NCBI RefSeq assembly: GCF_040409695.1
Contig: NZ_JARWGJ010000152.1
Location: 1-26,361 of the forward strand
DNA length: 26,361 bases
DNA from: Longimonas sp040409695
GTDB taxonomy: Bacteria > Bacteroidota > Rhodothermia > Rhodothermales > Salinibacteraceae
Reading direction: 5' to 3'
The notes under the pieces were generated by a model. It did no database searches. It was not told the DNA's origin and saw only the letters and a program-made list of their open reading frames with translations. How positions within the stretch are numbered: the stretch's first letter is position 1; every line of letters begins with the position of its first letter. Shown piece by piece: positions 7,522 through 14,552 of this stretch. The translations under genes were made by a program, and so were the position numbers.

Positions 7522-8910
7522 ATGGAAACGACACTGACCGAAGTATCTCCCGTCGAATACGAGATGGAGGTAACGGCCTCCGCCGACGAGCTGAAAGACC
7601 GCGTGCGCGACGCGGTGCGTGAGCAGCGCTCTCAGATGAATATCAAAGGGTTTCGCAAAGGCAAGGTGCCGGCCCCGATGGTCAAAAAAATGCATGGCCC
7701 GGTGCTTAGCATGCGTGTTGCTGAGCAGGTAACACAGGATGCGTTTGAGACGATGCTCAACGACAACGAAGACATCGAGATGATGGGGCAGCCCCAGATC
7801 TCGGAGATCGACTACGAGATCGACAGCGACCTGCGCACGGTGCTTCGCTTCGGCGTACGCCCTGAGGTTGAACTGAAAGACCTGTCGGATGAGGAGGTGC
7901 GCATGCTCGTGCACGAGGTCACCGACGAGGACGTCGAGAAGGAGATCGACAACATTCGCGAGCAGCAGGCCGACCTGGTGCCGGTTGACGAGCCGGCTCA
8001 AGACGACGACTACGTAAATGTAGACCTGCAGCGCGTCGACCCGTCGACCGATACGCCGATTATCGGTGAGACCGACGAGGACGTGGGCTTTTTCCTCGAC
8101 GATGAGCGCCTGCGCGAAGAACTGCGCGACGCCATTGTAGGAAGCGAGGCGGGCGACACCGTGCGCGCTCAGGTACCTCCGCCGCCCCACAGCGAAGAAG
8201 AGGAGACGCGCACGTTCGACATCACGATCAACGACGTAAAGCGCCGCGACCTGCCGCCATTTGATGAGGAGCTGGTGCGGCGCGTGACCGACGGAGCCAT
8301 GGAAGATCCTGAGGAGTTCCGTGCAGAGATGCGGCGACGCATCGAGCAGTCGTATGAGCGCCAGGCGCGCGAGATGGTGCAGGGCGAAATTGTAGATCGT
8401 ATGCTCGAACTACACACCGTACCGGTGCCTCCTTCGGTCGTAGAGTCCTTCCTGGATTCGTTCGAGGAAGAGGTCAAAGAAGAGAACGATGGGGAGCTGC
8501 CCGATGACTTTGACCGCACGCACTTCCGCCAGCAGAACCGGGGCGATGCCGAGCAGCAGGCCCGCTGGATGATCATCCGCGATGCGATCGTTGAAGACGC
8601 CGACATCGAAGTCACCGACGACGACCTGCGCGACTTCTTCAGCGAGCAGATGCAGGGACAGGACGATATCAGCGCGGATCAGATTCGCGGCTTCTATCAG
8701 TCGATGCCTCGCATGATGCAGCAGGTCGACCAGCAGATCATAAGCCGAAAGGTGTACGATGAGCTGATCGATCGCTTTGATGTGCGTGAGCTGAGCCTGG
8801 AGGCGTTCCGTGAAGAGATGGAAGCGGAGCACGCCGCAGCGCACGACCACGCGCACCCCGATCATGATCATGACCACGCCGACGAAGACACACCGTCGAT
8901 TATCACGTAA
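7522..8910 (+). CDS. tig: Trigger factor with a His-rich acidic tail
   Basis: Ribosome-bound chaperone that meets nascent chains at the exit tunnel. The protein has 462 residues, slightly longer than the usual 430-450. The ribosome-binding signature GFRKGKVP is at 43-50 in the N-terminal domain. The middle PPIase region (about 155-245) is present but divergent. The C-terminal chaperone domain is strongly helical and acidic. The last 30 residues are unusual: seven His alternate with Asp, Ala and Pro (HDHAHPDHDHDH), ending DEDTPSIIT. Such a tail may bind divalent metals; the high acidity fits a halophilic cytoplasm. The start ATG 7522 has no clear ribosome-binding site. clpP follows 154 bp downstream on the same strand. 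The stop codon lies inside a 15-bp tandem duplication, giving a second in-frame TAA. Confidence 0.95.
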   Translation: METTLTEVSPVEYEMEVTASADELKDRVRDAVREQRSQMNIKGFRKGKVPAPMVKKMHGPVLSMRVAEQVTQDAFETMLNDNEDIEMMGQPQISEIDYEIDSDLRTVLRFGVRPEVELKDLSDEEVRMLVHEVTDEDVEKEIDNIREQQADLVPVDEPAQDDDYVNVDLQRVDPSTDTPIIGETDEDVGFFLDDERLREELRDAIVGSEAGDTVRAQVPPPPHSEEEETRTFDITINDVKRRDLPPFDEELVRRVTDGAMEDPEEFRAEMRRRIEQSYERQAREMVQGEIVDRMLELHTVPVPPSVVESFLDSFEEEVKEENDGELPDDFDRTHFRQQNRGDAEQQARWMIIRDAIVEDADIEVTDDDLRDFFSEQMQGQDDISADQIRGFYQSMPRMMQQVDQQIISRKVYDELIDRFDVRELSLEAFREEMEAEHAAAHDHAHPDHDHDHADEDTPSIIT

Positions 8911-8930
8911 CGACGTATCACGTAACGAAG
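8901..8930. repeat. 15-bp tandem duplication spanning the tig stop codon
   Basis: tatcacgtaacgacg (8901-8915) and tatcacgtaacgaag (8916-8930) match at 14 of 15 positions. The tig TAA (8908-8910) is repeated in frame 15 bases later. Confidence 0.88.
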
Positions 8931-9064
8931 TGGCATGAATCAGAGCGTGTGCACCGTAGAGTCCGGCAGAGCGGGTAGATAGAGGAACCATCTAAAAGCT
9001 CCATAGGTTGGCGTTTGCCCGTCCGCTTTCCCCATCACTCGCCTCCCTAACCCAACATCCCCTT

Positions 9065-9811
9065 ATGGTTGACGACTTTATCAAGTTTAGCAAGAGCCTA
9101 ACGTCACTGCCTTCCAGTATCTACTCCGGTGGCATGGGCGATCAGCCCATGTCGGGGCTGGTGCCCATGGTTGTGGAGCAAACAACGCGCGGCGAGCGGG
9201 CCTATGACATCTTTAGCCGCCTGCTCAAGGAGCGCATTGTCTTCATTGGCACGCCGATTAACGACCAGGTTGCCAACCTTACGGTTGCACAGCTGCTGTA
9301 TCTGGCCAGCGACGACGCTGACCGTGACATTAACCTCTACATCAACTCGCCCGGTGGTGTAATCTACAGCGGGCTGGGCGTATACGATACCATGCAGTAT
9401 GTGGACGCGCCTGTGGCTACCATCTGTGTGGGACTGGCGGCGTCTATGGGGTCTGTGCTGCTTGCTGCAGGCGAAGAAGGCCGCCGCGCTTGCCTGCCGA
9501 ACTCCCGCGTTATGATCCACCAGCCGCTGGGCGGTGCTGAAGGACAGGCCTCTGACATCGAAATTCAGGCCCGCGAGATTCTCTGGCTCAAGCAGCGCCT
9601 TTTTGAGATCCTGGCCAACCACACCGGACAAGACTTCGATAAGGTGCAGGAGGACTCTGACCGCAACTACTGGATGAGCGCTCAGGAAGCAGCCGATTAT
9701 GGCTTGGTTGACAATGTGCTGGCGAAGAGCACACTGAGCGAAATCAAGGAGCAGAGCGAGGGGGCCGATACACCCACGCTCGAAGAGGACGATACAGAAG
9801 ACGACGAATAG
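9065..9811 (+). CDS. clpP: ATP-dependent Clp protease proteolytic subunit ClpP
   Basis: Serine protease subunit that forms a tetradecameric chamber and degrades substrates fed by a Clp ATPase in the cytoplasm. I choose ATG 9065 (248 residues) over the TTG at 9008, because the added 19 residues have no family counterpart. The catalytic triad is complete: Ser128 in GLAASMGS, His152 in MIHQPLGG and Asp199 in EDSDRNYW, followed by MSAQEAADYGLVD. The N-terminal 40 residues are longer than in E. coli ClpP and may include a processed propeptide. The C-terminus after residue 230 is a short acidic tail (EEDDTEDDE). It follows tig, the classic arrangement, but clpX does not come next: a strong terminator and a convergent gene close the unit. 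Confidence 0.96.
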   Translation: MVDDFIKFSKSLTSLPSSIYSGGMGDQPMSGLVPMVVEQTTRGERAYDIFSRLLKERIVFIGTPINDQVANLTVAQLLYLASDDADRDINLYINSPGGVIYSGLGVYDTMQYVDAPVATICVGLAASMGSVLLAAGEEGRRACLPNSRVMIHQPLGGAEGQASDIEIQAREILWLKQRLFEILANHTGQDFDKVQEDSDRNYWMSAQEAADYGLVDNVLAKSTLSEIKEQSEGADTPTLEEDDTEDDE

Positions 9812-9873
9812 CCGCATAGCAGCCCGCGCTACACGCTATACGTCACGACATACGTACTGTGTACGCTACATGC

Positions 9874-9909
9874 AAACGGCACCGCTCCCACTGTGGGGCG
9901 GTGCCGTTT
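9874..9909 (+). terminator. Rho-independent terminator after clpP
   Basis: A perfect 12-bp stem, aaacggcaccgc (9874-9885) with gcggtgccgttt (9898-9909), has a 12-base loop and is followed by a T-rich stretch. It sits between clpP and the convergent gene at 9969 and may serve both strands, although the minus-strand T-run is only three bases. Confidence 0.88.
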
Positions 9910-9968
9910 CTGTGTTTGAGGGCTTTGTGTTTTGGGGATGCGTACGCCGGTGCGCTTCGAGATGCTAT

Positions 9969-10475
9969 CTACGAAAAATCGCGCTGTCCGAAGTAGTGCA
10001 GCACGTACTTGATCTTGGATGCTTTGCCCTTGCCAAAGCCCGGCAGCTTTTTGATGCGCTTCTCGATCGTGTCGATGTCGGCGCCGTCGTTCCACATGTT
10101 GGCCGCATCGCCATCGTACTCTTCGGCGATCATCTTGGCGACCTTCTGCGTATTCTCGGCCATCTTATTCGTAAAGCGGTGAACAGCCGGCTTCTCGGCA
10201 AAAATCGGCTGGAAGTCGTCAAAGTCCATCGCGGCGATCGTTGCCATATCGAGATGGCCGAGGCGCTCCTTCAAGCGCAGCGGCCCGGTAAAGGCATACT
10301 CGGCGCGTACGCGCTGGTCATAGAGTAGGCCCAGGAGGGCCGCGTTGGCGTCGGCGCGGATGGCATCGTCCTCGTCGGGGTCGCCGGTGAGGGTGCCTTC
10401 GTCTTTATAGCGTTCCATCATGCGGACGAGTCCGCCTTGCAGGTCGCCGTAGTCGATTGGGGGGATAGTCGGCAT
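9969..10475 (-). CDS. Small HhH-GPD-like protein (uncharacterised DNA glycosylase-related family)
   Basis: The protein has 168 residues from ATG 10475. It resembles a family of short HhH-GPD-like proteins of unknown function, known from Actinobacteria among others: LLGLLYDQRVRAEYAFTGP (48-66) matches the family's first helices, then KPAVHRFTNKMAENTQ and EEYDGDAANMW follow. A helix-hairpin-helix, LPGFGKGKA, is at 144-152. The protein ends soon after the hairpin, so the catalytic Asp that usually follows the HhH in glycosylases such as Nth is absent, as is an iron-sulphur loop. It may bind DNA without being a standard base-excision enzyme. It lies 46 bp downstream of hemB on the same strand, probably co-transcribed. 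Function is unknown. Confidence 0.8.
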   Translation of the reverse strand: MPTIPPIDYGDLQGGLVRMMERYKDEGTLTGDPDEDDAIRADANAALLGLLYDQRVRAEYAFTGPLRLKERLGHLDMATIAAMDFDDFQPIFAEKPAVHRFTNKMAENTQKVAKMIAEEYDGDAANMWNDGADIDTIEKRIKKLPGFGKGKASKIKYVLHYFGQRDFS

Positions 10476-10521
10476 AGTAATGGGAAGGCTGTGGGTAGAG
10501 TGATGATGGGAGGTACAGCGG

Positions 10522-11520
10522 CTACGCATTGTTGCGGAGCCAGCGGGCGGCGTCTTTGGCGAAGTAGGTGAGAATGCTGTCGGCCCCGGCCCTACGGATT
10601 GCGGTGAGCGCTTCAAGGGCAGTCGCTTTTGTGTCTAACCAGCCGTTCTGTCCGGCAGCGTGGATCATGGCGTACTCGCCACTTACGTTGTACGCAACTA
10701 CGGGTACGTCGGCGGCCTGTTTGACGCGGTAGATAATGTCGAGATAGGGTAGGGCTGGCTTCACCATCACCATGTCGGCGCCCTCCTGCAGGTCGAGCCG
10801 CAGCTCACGGAGCGCCTCGTCGCTGTTAGCCGGATCCATCTGGTAGGTGGCCTTGTCGGCAGGCACGTCGTCGCGCTCAACAGGCGCCGAGTCGAGCGCA
10901 TCGCGGAAGGGGCCGTAGTAGGCCGAGGCGTACTTGGCGGTGTACGAAAGAATCGCGGTGCCCGTAAAGCCAGCCCCGTCAAGTGCGGCGCGAATGGCCC
11001 CAACGCGGCCGTCCATCATGTCAGAGGGGGCAATGATGTCGGCACCGGCTTCGGCCTGCACGCAGGCAATGTCGCACATCCGCTCGACGGTGGCGTCGTT
11101 CGCAATGGCGCCGTCTTCGACAATGCCGTCGTGGCCGTCGGAGGAGTACGGGTCGAGTGCGGTGTCGGTCATGACGAGCAGTTCCGGGACCGCCTCTTTG
11201 AGGGCGCGGATCGCACGGGGGTAGAGTCCGTCAGGATCGGTGGCAGCGGAGGCGGTCGCATCCTTCTGCTGATTGGGAATAGCGGGGAAGAGTGCGATTC
11301 CGGGGATGCCGAGGGAGTGGAGCGTTTCGGCTTCGCGCACCAGCCGGTCGATGGTGTAGCGGTACTGGTTCGGCATCGACGGCACTTCTTCCTGGGCGTC
11401 GGTGCCTGCCATCACGAAAAGGGGCGCGATGAGGTGGTCGGTTGCAAGGCGGGTTTCGCGGTTGATGCGCCGTAGGTTCGCAGTGCGTCGCAGGCGGCGC
11501 GGACGTTCGGGGAGCTCCAT
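10522..11520 (-). CDS. hemB: Delta-aminolevulinic acid dehydratase (porphobilinogen synthase)
   Basis: Condenses two 5-aminolevulinate molecules to porphobilinogen, a cytoplasmic step of haem and tetrapyrrole synthesis. The protein has 332 residues from ATG 11520, the usual length; upstream frame extension to 11583 has no family counterpart. The two active-site lysines are visible: Lys196 in SYTAKYASAYYGPFRDA and the Schiff-base Lys254 in MVKPALPYLD. The region that holds the catalytic zinc cysteines in yeast or E. coli-type enzymes reads DTALDPYSSDGHDG (119-132), with Ala and Asp in place of Cys. This is the magnesium-type, cysteine-free variant. It lies between cysS (59 bp upstream) and the HhH-GPD-like gene on the same strand. 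No other haem genes are adjacent. Confidence 0.96.
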   Translation of the reverse strand: MELPERPRRLRRTANLRRINRETRLATDHLIAPLFVMAGTDAQEEVPSMPNQYRYTIDRLVREAETLHSLGIPGIALFPAIPNQQKDATASAATDPDGLYPRAIRALKEAVPELLVMTDTALDPYSSDGHDGIVEDGAIANDATVERMCDIACVQAEAGADIIAPSDMMDGRVGAIRAALDGAGFTGTAILSYTAKYASAYYGPFRDALDSAPVERDDVPADKATYQMDPANSDEALRELRLDLQEGADMVMVKPALPYLDIIYRVKQAADVPVVAYNVSGEYAMIHAAGQNGWLDTKATALEALTAIRRAGADSILTYFAKDAARWLRNNA

Positions 11521-11579
11521 AATGAAAATGATAATTTGAAATATGATGGTATGGGCACATCGCAATGCGCCCCGATAAA

Positions 11580-13088
11580 TCACAGCACGGCCTTGCGTTG
11601 CCAGGTGGTGCCTTCGGGGCTGTCCATCACCTCGATGCCCATGGCGTCGAGTTCATCGCGGATGGCGTCGGCCCGATCGTAGTTGCCAGATTCGCGCGCA
11701 GCGGCCCGTTCGTCGAGCAGAGCTTCGACCTTCGTAGCCAAGTCCTCATTCTCGTGTGGGGCAGCGCGCTCCGCATCCCCCTGATGCCAGATGATGCCAA
11801 GCAGATCGTTCGTATCCACCAGCCATTCCTGTGCAGTGTGTGCCGTAGCGGTGTTCAGGTCGTCGCCGAGTCCGTTGATGAACTTGACGCCTTCGAGTGC
11901 TTTCGCCAGTGCCTTCGGAGTGTTCAGGTCGTCGCACATGGCGGCGAGGGTGGCGTCATACAGGCGGGGCAGCGTGCTGGCGGCATGGTCGGGGCCTTCC
12001 GCATCGGCCTGGAGGGCGTGCTCAACCGCGTCGGCGGCATCCTGATAGCGGCCAATGATGCGGGCACTATCGGCGAGCGTCTTCTTCGTGAAGTTGAAGG
12101 GCTTGCGGTACTGACCGGCCATGAGCGTGTAGCGCAAGGCCAGCGGATCCACGCCGCGTCCGCCCTCTTCCGGCGGGTCGATCAGGTCGCGCACCGTGAA
12201 GAAGTTATCGGCTGATTTCGACATCTTCTCGCCCTCCACCTGTAGAAAGCGGGTGTGGATCCAGTAGCGCACGGAGGTCTCGCCGGTCAGGCATTCGTTC
12301 TGGGCGATCTCGCACTCATGGTGGGGAAACGCAAGGTCTTCGCCACCGGTGTGCAGGTCGAACGCATCCCCCAGATATGCCATCGACATCGCTGAGCACT
12401 CGATGTGCCATCCGGGAAAGCCCCATCCCCACGGACTGTGCCACTGCATGAGGTGATCGGGATCTTTCTTCCAGAGCGCAAAATCGCGCGGGTCGTTCTT
12501 GTCGGGATCCTGCACCGTGTCGCGCGATGTTGCCTGCAGCTGGTCGGCAGCCTGGTTGCCCGAGAGCTTGCCGTAGTCGGGAAACGTGTCTACAGAGAAA
12601 TAGACGCCCTGATCGGTCTCGTAGGCATGCCCGCGCTCCATGAGGCGCTCCACGGCTTTGATCTGGTGCGAGACATGCTCGGTGGCACGCGGACGCACGT
12701 CGGGCTCCAGCAGGTTGAGCGCGTTCCAGTCGTCGAGCAGCACCTCGGTGTAGTAGCGCGCCAGGTCATAGATGTTGGCGAAGCGCTGCCCCTCGCGCTC
12801 CAGCGCCGCCGCCATCTTGTCCTCGCCCTCCGGGTCGACCAGGTCGTCTTGGGTAAGGTGTCCCACATCGGTGACGTTGCTTACGAAGGTGGTGTCCCAC
12901 CCGAGCGCTTGCGCGGTGCGGTTGATGAGGTCGGCAGTGAGGAACGACCGGAAGTTGCCGATATGCGCGTAGGTGTACACCGTAGGGCCGCATGCGTAAA
13001 AGCGAAGGTGTTCGTCCTCCAGCGGCTCGACCGCTTCCACCTGGCGGGTCAGCGAGTTGTAGAGGTGAAACGAGGGCGCATCGGCCAT
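11580..13088 (-). CDS. cysS: Cysteinyl-tRNA synthetase
   Basis: Class I aminoacyl-tRNA synthetase that charges tRNA-Cys in the cytoplasm. The protein has 502 residues from ATG 13088; a GTG two codons upstream (13094) is possible but less likely. The HIGH motif appears as AHIGN near residue 41 and KMSKS as GEKMSKSADNF. The expected zinc ligands are seen: Cys in FYACGPT, Cys in WHIECSAMS, and His and Glu in HHECEIAQNE. The C-terminal helical and anticodon regions are complete, ending GTTWQRKAVL. The gene leads a minus-strand trio with hemB and the HhH-GPD-like gene; spacing (59 and 46 bp) allows one transcript. Confidence 0.97.
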   Translation of the reverse strand: MADAPSFHLYNSLTRQVEAVEPLEDEHLRFYACGPTVYTYAHIGNFRSFLTADLINRTAQALGWDTTFVSNVTDVGHLTQDDLVDPEGEDKMAAALEREGQRFANIYDLARYYTEVLLDDWNALNLLEPDVRPRATEHVSHQIKAVERLMERGHAYETDQGVYFSVDTFPDYGKLSGNQAADQLQATSRDTVQDPDKNDPRDFALWKKDPDHLMQWHSPWGWGFPGWHIECSAMSMAYLGDAFDLHTGGEDLAFPHHECEIAQNECLTGETSVRYWIHTRFLQVEGEKMSKSADNFFTVRDLIDPPEEGGRGVDPLALRYTLMAGQYRKPFNFTKKTLADSARIIGRYQDAADAVEHALQADAEGPDHAASTLPRLYDATLAAMCDDLNTPKALAKALEGVKFINGLGDDLNTATAHTAQEWLVDTNDLLGIIWHQGDAERAAPHENEDLATKVEALLDERAAARESGNYDRADAIRDELDAMGIEVMDSPEGTTWQRKAVL

Positions 13089-13208
13089 AAGCACACAGAA
13101 TATTATTGGGGAAACACCAGCATGACCTTACTGCGCCTGTGCTACAATGTGCCGAGACCGTCGTTTAAGAACGTGTGTTGGGGAAGCGTGTCGTTGGAGG
13201 CAGGCGAC

Positions 13209-13865
13209 TCACGAAGCATCCTGTGTCCAGATAGCAGAGGTGGATGTGCGTTTCGATACAAGCGTATCGATGAATTGCTTAACGCGGTCTACAACGTAGC
13301 CAACACCCAGCGCCCAGGCACACAGGGCGAACAGCACAAGCGGCACGAGCGCCCCATACACAACAAGATGGATCATGCGGAGAGAGGGGTCGAGCAGTGC
13401 GGCCCCGCCCAGAAATGCCCAGCCCGCGATCAGCGAAGCGATGCCGGCGACCCCAAACTTTCGGCGTAGCGGCCATCGTTCAGGTGCCCCCCAGACCCAG
13501 GTGCGAATGCTCGACATAAGCAGTCCAACAAGCGCCAGTATGCCCCAGGCACGCAGAATCCAGGGAATAATATCGTCCTCGGTTAGCTGGATACTGACCG
13601 ACTCTTCCTCACTCTCTGTTTCCGGCGCGGTAACAGGGTCGATGAAACGCTCGGCCAACGGTTCCACGCGTTCAATCAGTGCATCGATTGTATCTGGATT
13701 TGACCGGGCCATCTCGTAGACCCCAACGAAACCAAGCCCGGCGAGCATGATGAGCATGAATCCCCATACGAGAAGTACGGGAGTAAGCTGCGTCCACCGC
13801 ACGTAGTCCAGCCCCAGCTTGATGATAAGCGCCCCAAGGTAGATAACGTCGTCCCTGTTAAGCAT
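13209..13865 (-). CDS. Hypothetical membrane protein, four predicted TM helices
   Basis: I do not recognise a family. From ATG 13865 it has 218 residues. Four hydrophobic segments are visible, at about residues 28-50 (VLLVWGFMLIMLAGLGFVGVY), 101-122 (IIPWILRAWGILALVGLLM), 138-157 (VAGIASLIAGWAFLGGAALL) and 165-192. An acidic loop (ETESEEESVSIQLTEDD) joins the first two, and the second-to-third loop holds basic residues (PLRRKFG). The frame extends upstream to 13949, but that part crosses an exact 11-bp duplication and looks non-coding. It sits between yidD (162 bp upstream) and cysS on the same strand. It is probably an inner-membrane protein of unknown role. Confidence 0.72.
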   Translation of the reverse strand: MLNRDDVIYLGALIIKLGLDYVRWTQLTPVLLVWGFMLIMLAGLGFVGVYEMARSNPDTIDALIERVEPLAERFIDPVTAPETESEEESVSIQLTEDDIIPWILRAWGILALVGLLMSSIRTWVWGAPERWPLRRKFGVAGIASLIAGWAFLGGAALLDPSLRMIHLVVYGALVPLVLFALCAWALGVGYVVDRVKQFIDTLVSKRTSTSAIWTQDAS

Positions 13866-13869
13866 GCCC

Positions 13870-13891
13870 GAATGCAGTCTGAATGCAGTCT
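13870..13891. repeat. Perfect 11-bp tandem duplication
   Basis: gaatgcagtct occurs twice without mismatch, ending 4 bases upstream of the ATG (13865, minus strand), so it overlaps where the ribosome-binding site would lie. Confidence 0.85.
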
Positions 13892-14027
13892 GAATGAGAA
13901 AAGGGCCCACTGCCCGTACAGCTTCACGTACGGATGTCGCACACTGCATGCGTACAGGATAACCAGGGTAAAGAGGATAAACACGGGTTGTGTGTTTTTA
14001 CCACCTGGTGCGGTGCCGCATCAGTTT

Positions 14028-14417
14028 CTATGAAGCATGCCGAGCCTCCGGAGGCGAATTGGAACGCTCGCCGGTGGGGGCATTCTCGCATGTATGCTCT
14101 TGTGCTTCGTGGTCAGCGGTACCCCGATCTCTATCGGGGGGCGCTTCTCCAAACCAGCGGGGCGGGTCGTATCCCGACCCGCCAAGCGGATGGCACCGTC
14201 CTACGCGGTAGATCGTCAGAATCAGGCCTTTTACGGCGCCGTACTCACGCAGTGCCTGCTCGGCATACGACGAACACGTAGGGTGAAAGCGGCACGTAGG
14301 CGGCGTGAACGGTGAAATCGCGTTCCGGTACACCCATAGCAGTCCCAGCAGCAGGTGGCGGGGCAACTGCCAGAGGGTGCGCCCAATCTGGTACACGGCT
14401 GTGCGTATCGTCTCCAT
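14028..14417 (-). CDS. yidD: Membrane protein insertion efficiency factor YidD
   Basis: Small inner-membrane-associated protein that aids YidC-dependent insertion. The protein has 129 residues. The conserved core is intact: an amphipathic N-terminal helix (LLLGLLWVYRNAISPF), then CRFHPTCSSYAEQAL (42-56) and RCHPLGGSGYDPP (74-86). After residue 90 there is an extra 39-residue hydrophilic tail (PPDRDRG...PPEARHAS) beyond the usual end. The usual neighbours rnpA, rpmH and yidC are absent here; the gene stands between the helicase terminator and an unknown membrane protein. Confidence 0.93.
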   Translation of the reverse strand: METIRTAVYQIGRTLWQLPRHLLLGLLWVYRNAISPFTPPTCRFHPTCSSYAEQALREYGAVKGLILTIYRVGRCHPLGGSGYDPPRWFGEAPPDRDRGTADHEAQEHTCENAPTGERSNSPPEARHAS

Positions 14418-14470
14418 AGCGATCCTGTATACGCGAGCTTGATTCGCAGAGATTCGCTGACCTACCCAAC

Positions 14471-14505
14471 AAAAAACCGCCTGTCCTCAAGGCAAGGACA
14501 GGCGG
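14471..14505 (-). terminator. Rho-independent terminator of the DEAD-box helicase gene
   Basis: An 11-bp perfect stem, ccgcctgtcct (14477-14487) with aggacaggcgg (14495-14505), has a 7-base loop. Six A residues at 14471-14476 give the U-tract on the minus strand. It lies 48 bp after the helicase stop. Confidence 0.92.
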
Positions 14506-14552
14506 AGCTATAGACGTTGGTGGTCAGCGCCGGTTTTACGCGGCAGGTGGGG

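Noticed and set aside
12405..13469. 354-codon open frame on the plus strand
   Set aside because: Opposite cysS and the membrane-protein gene; no domain or ribosome site supports it.
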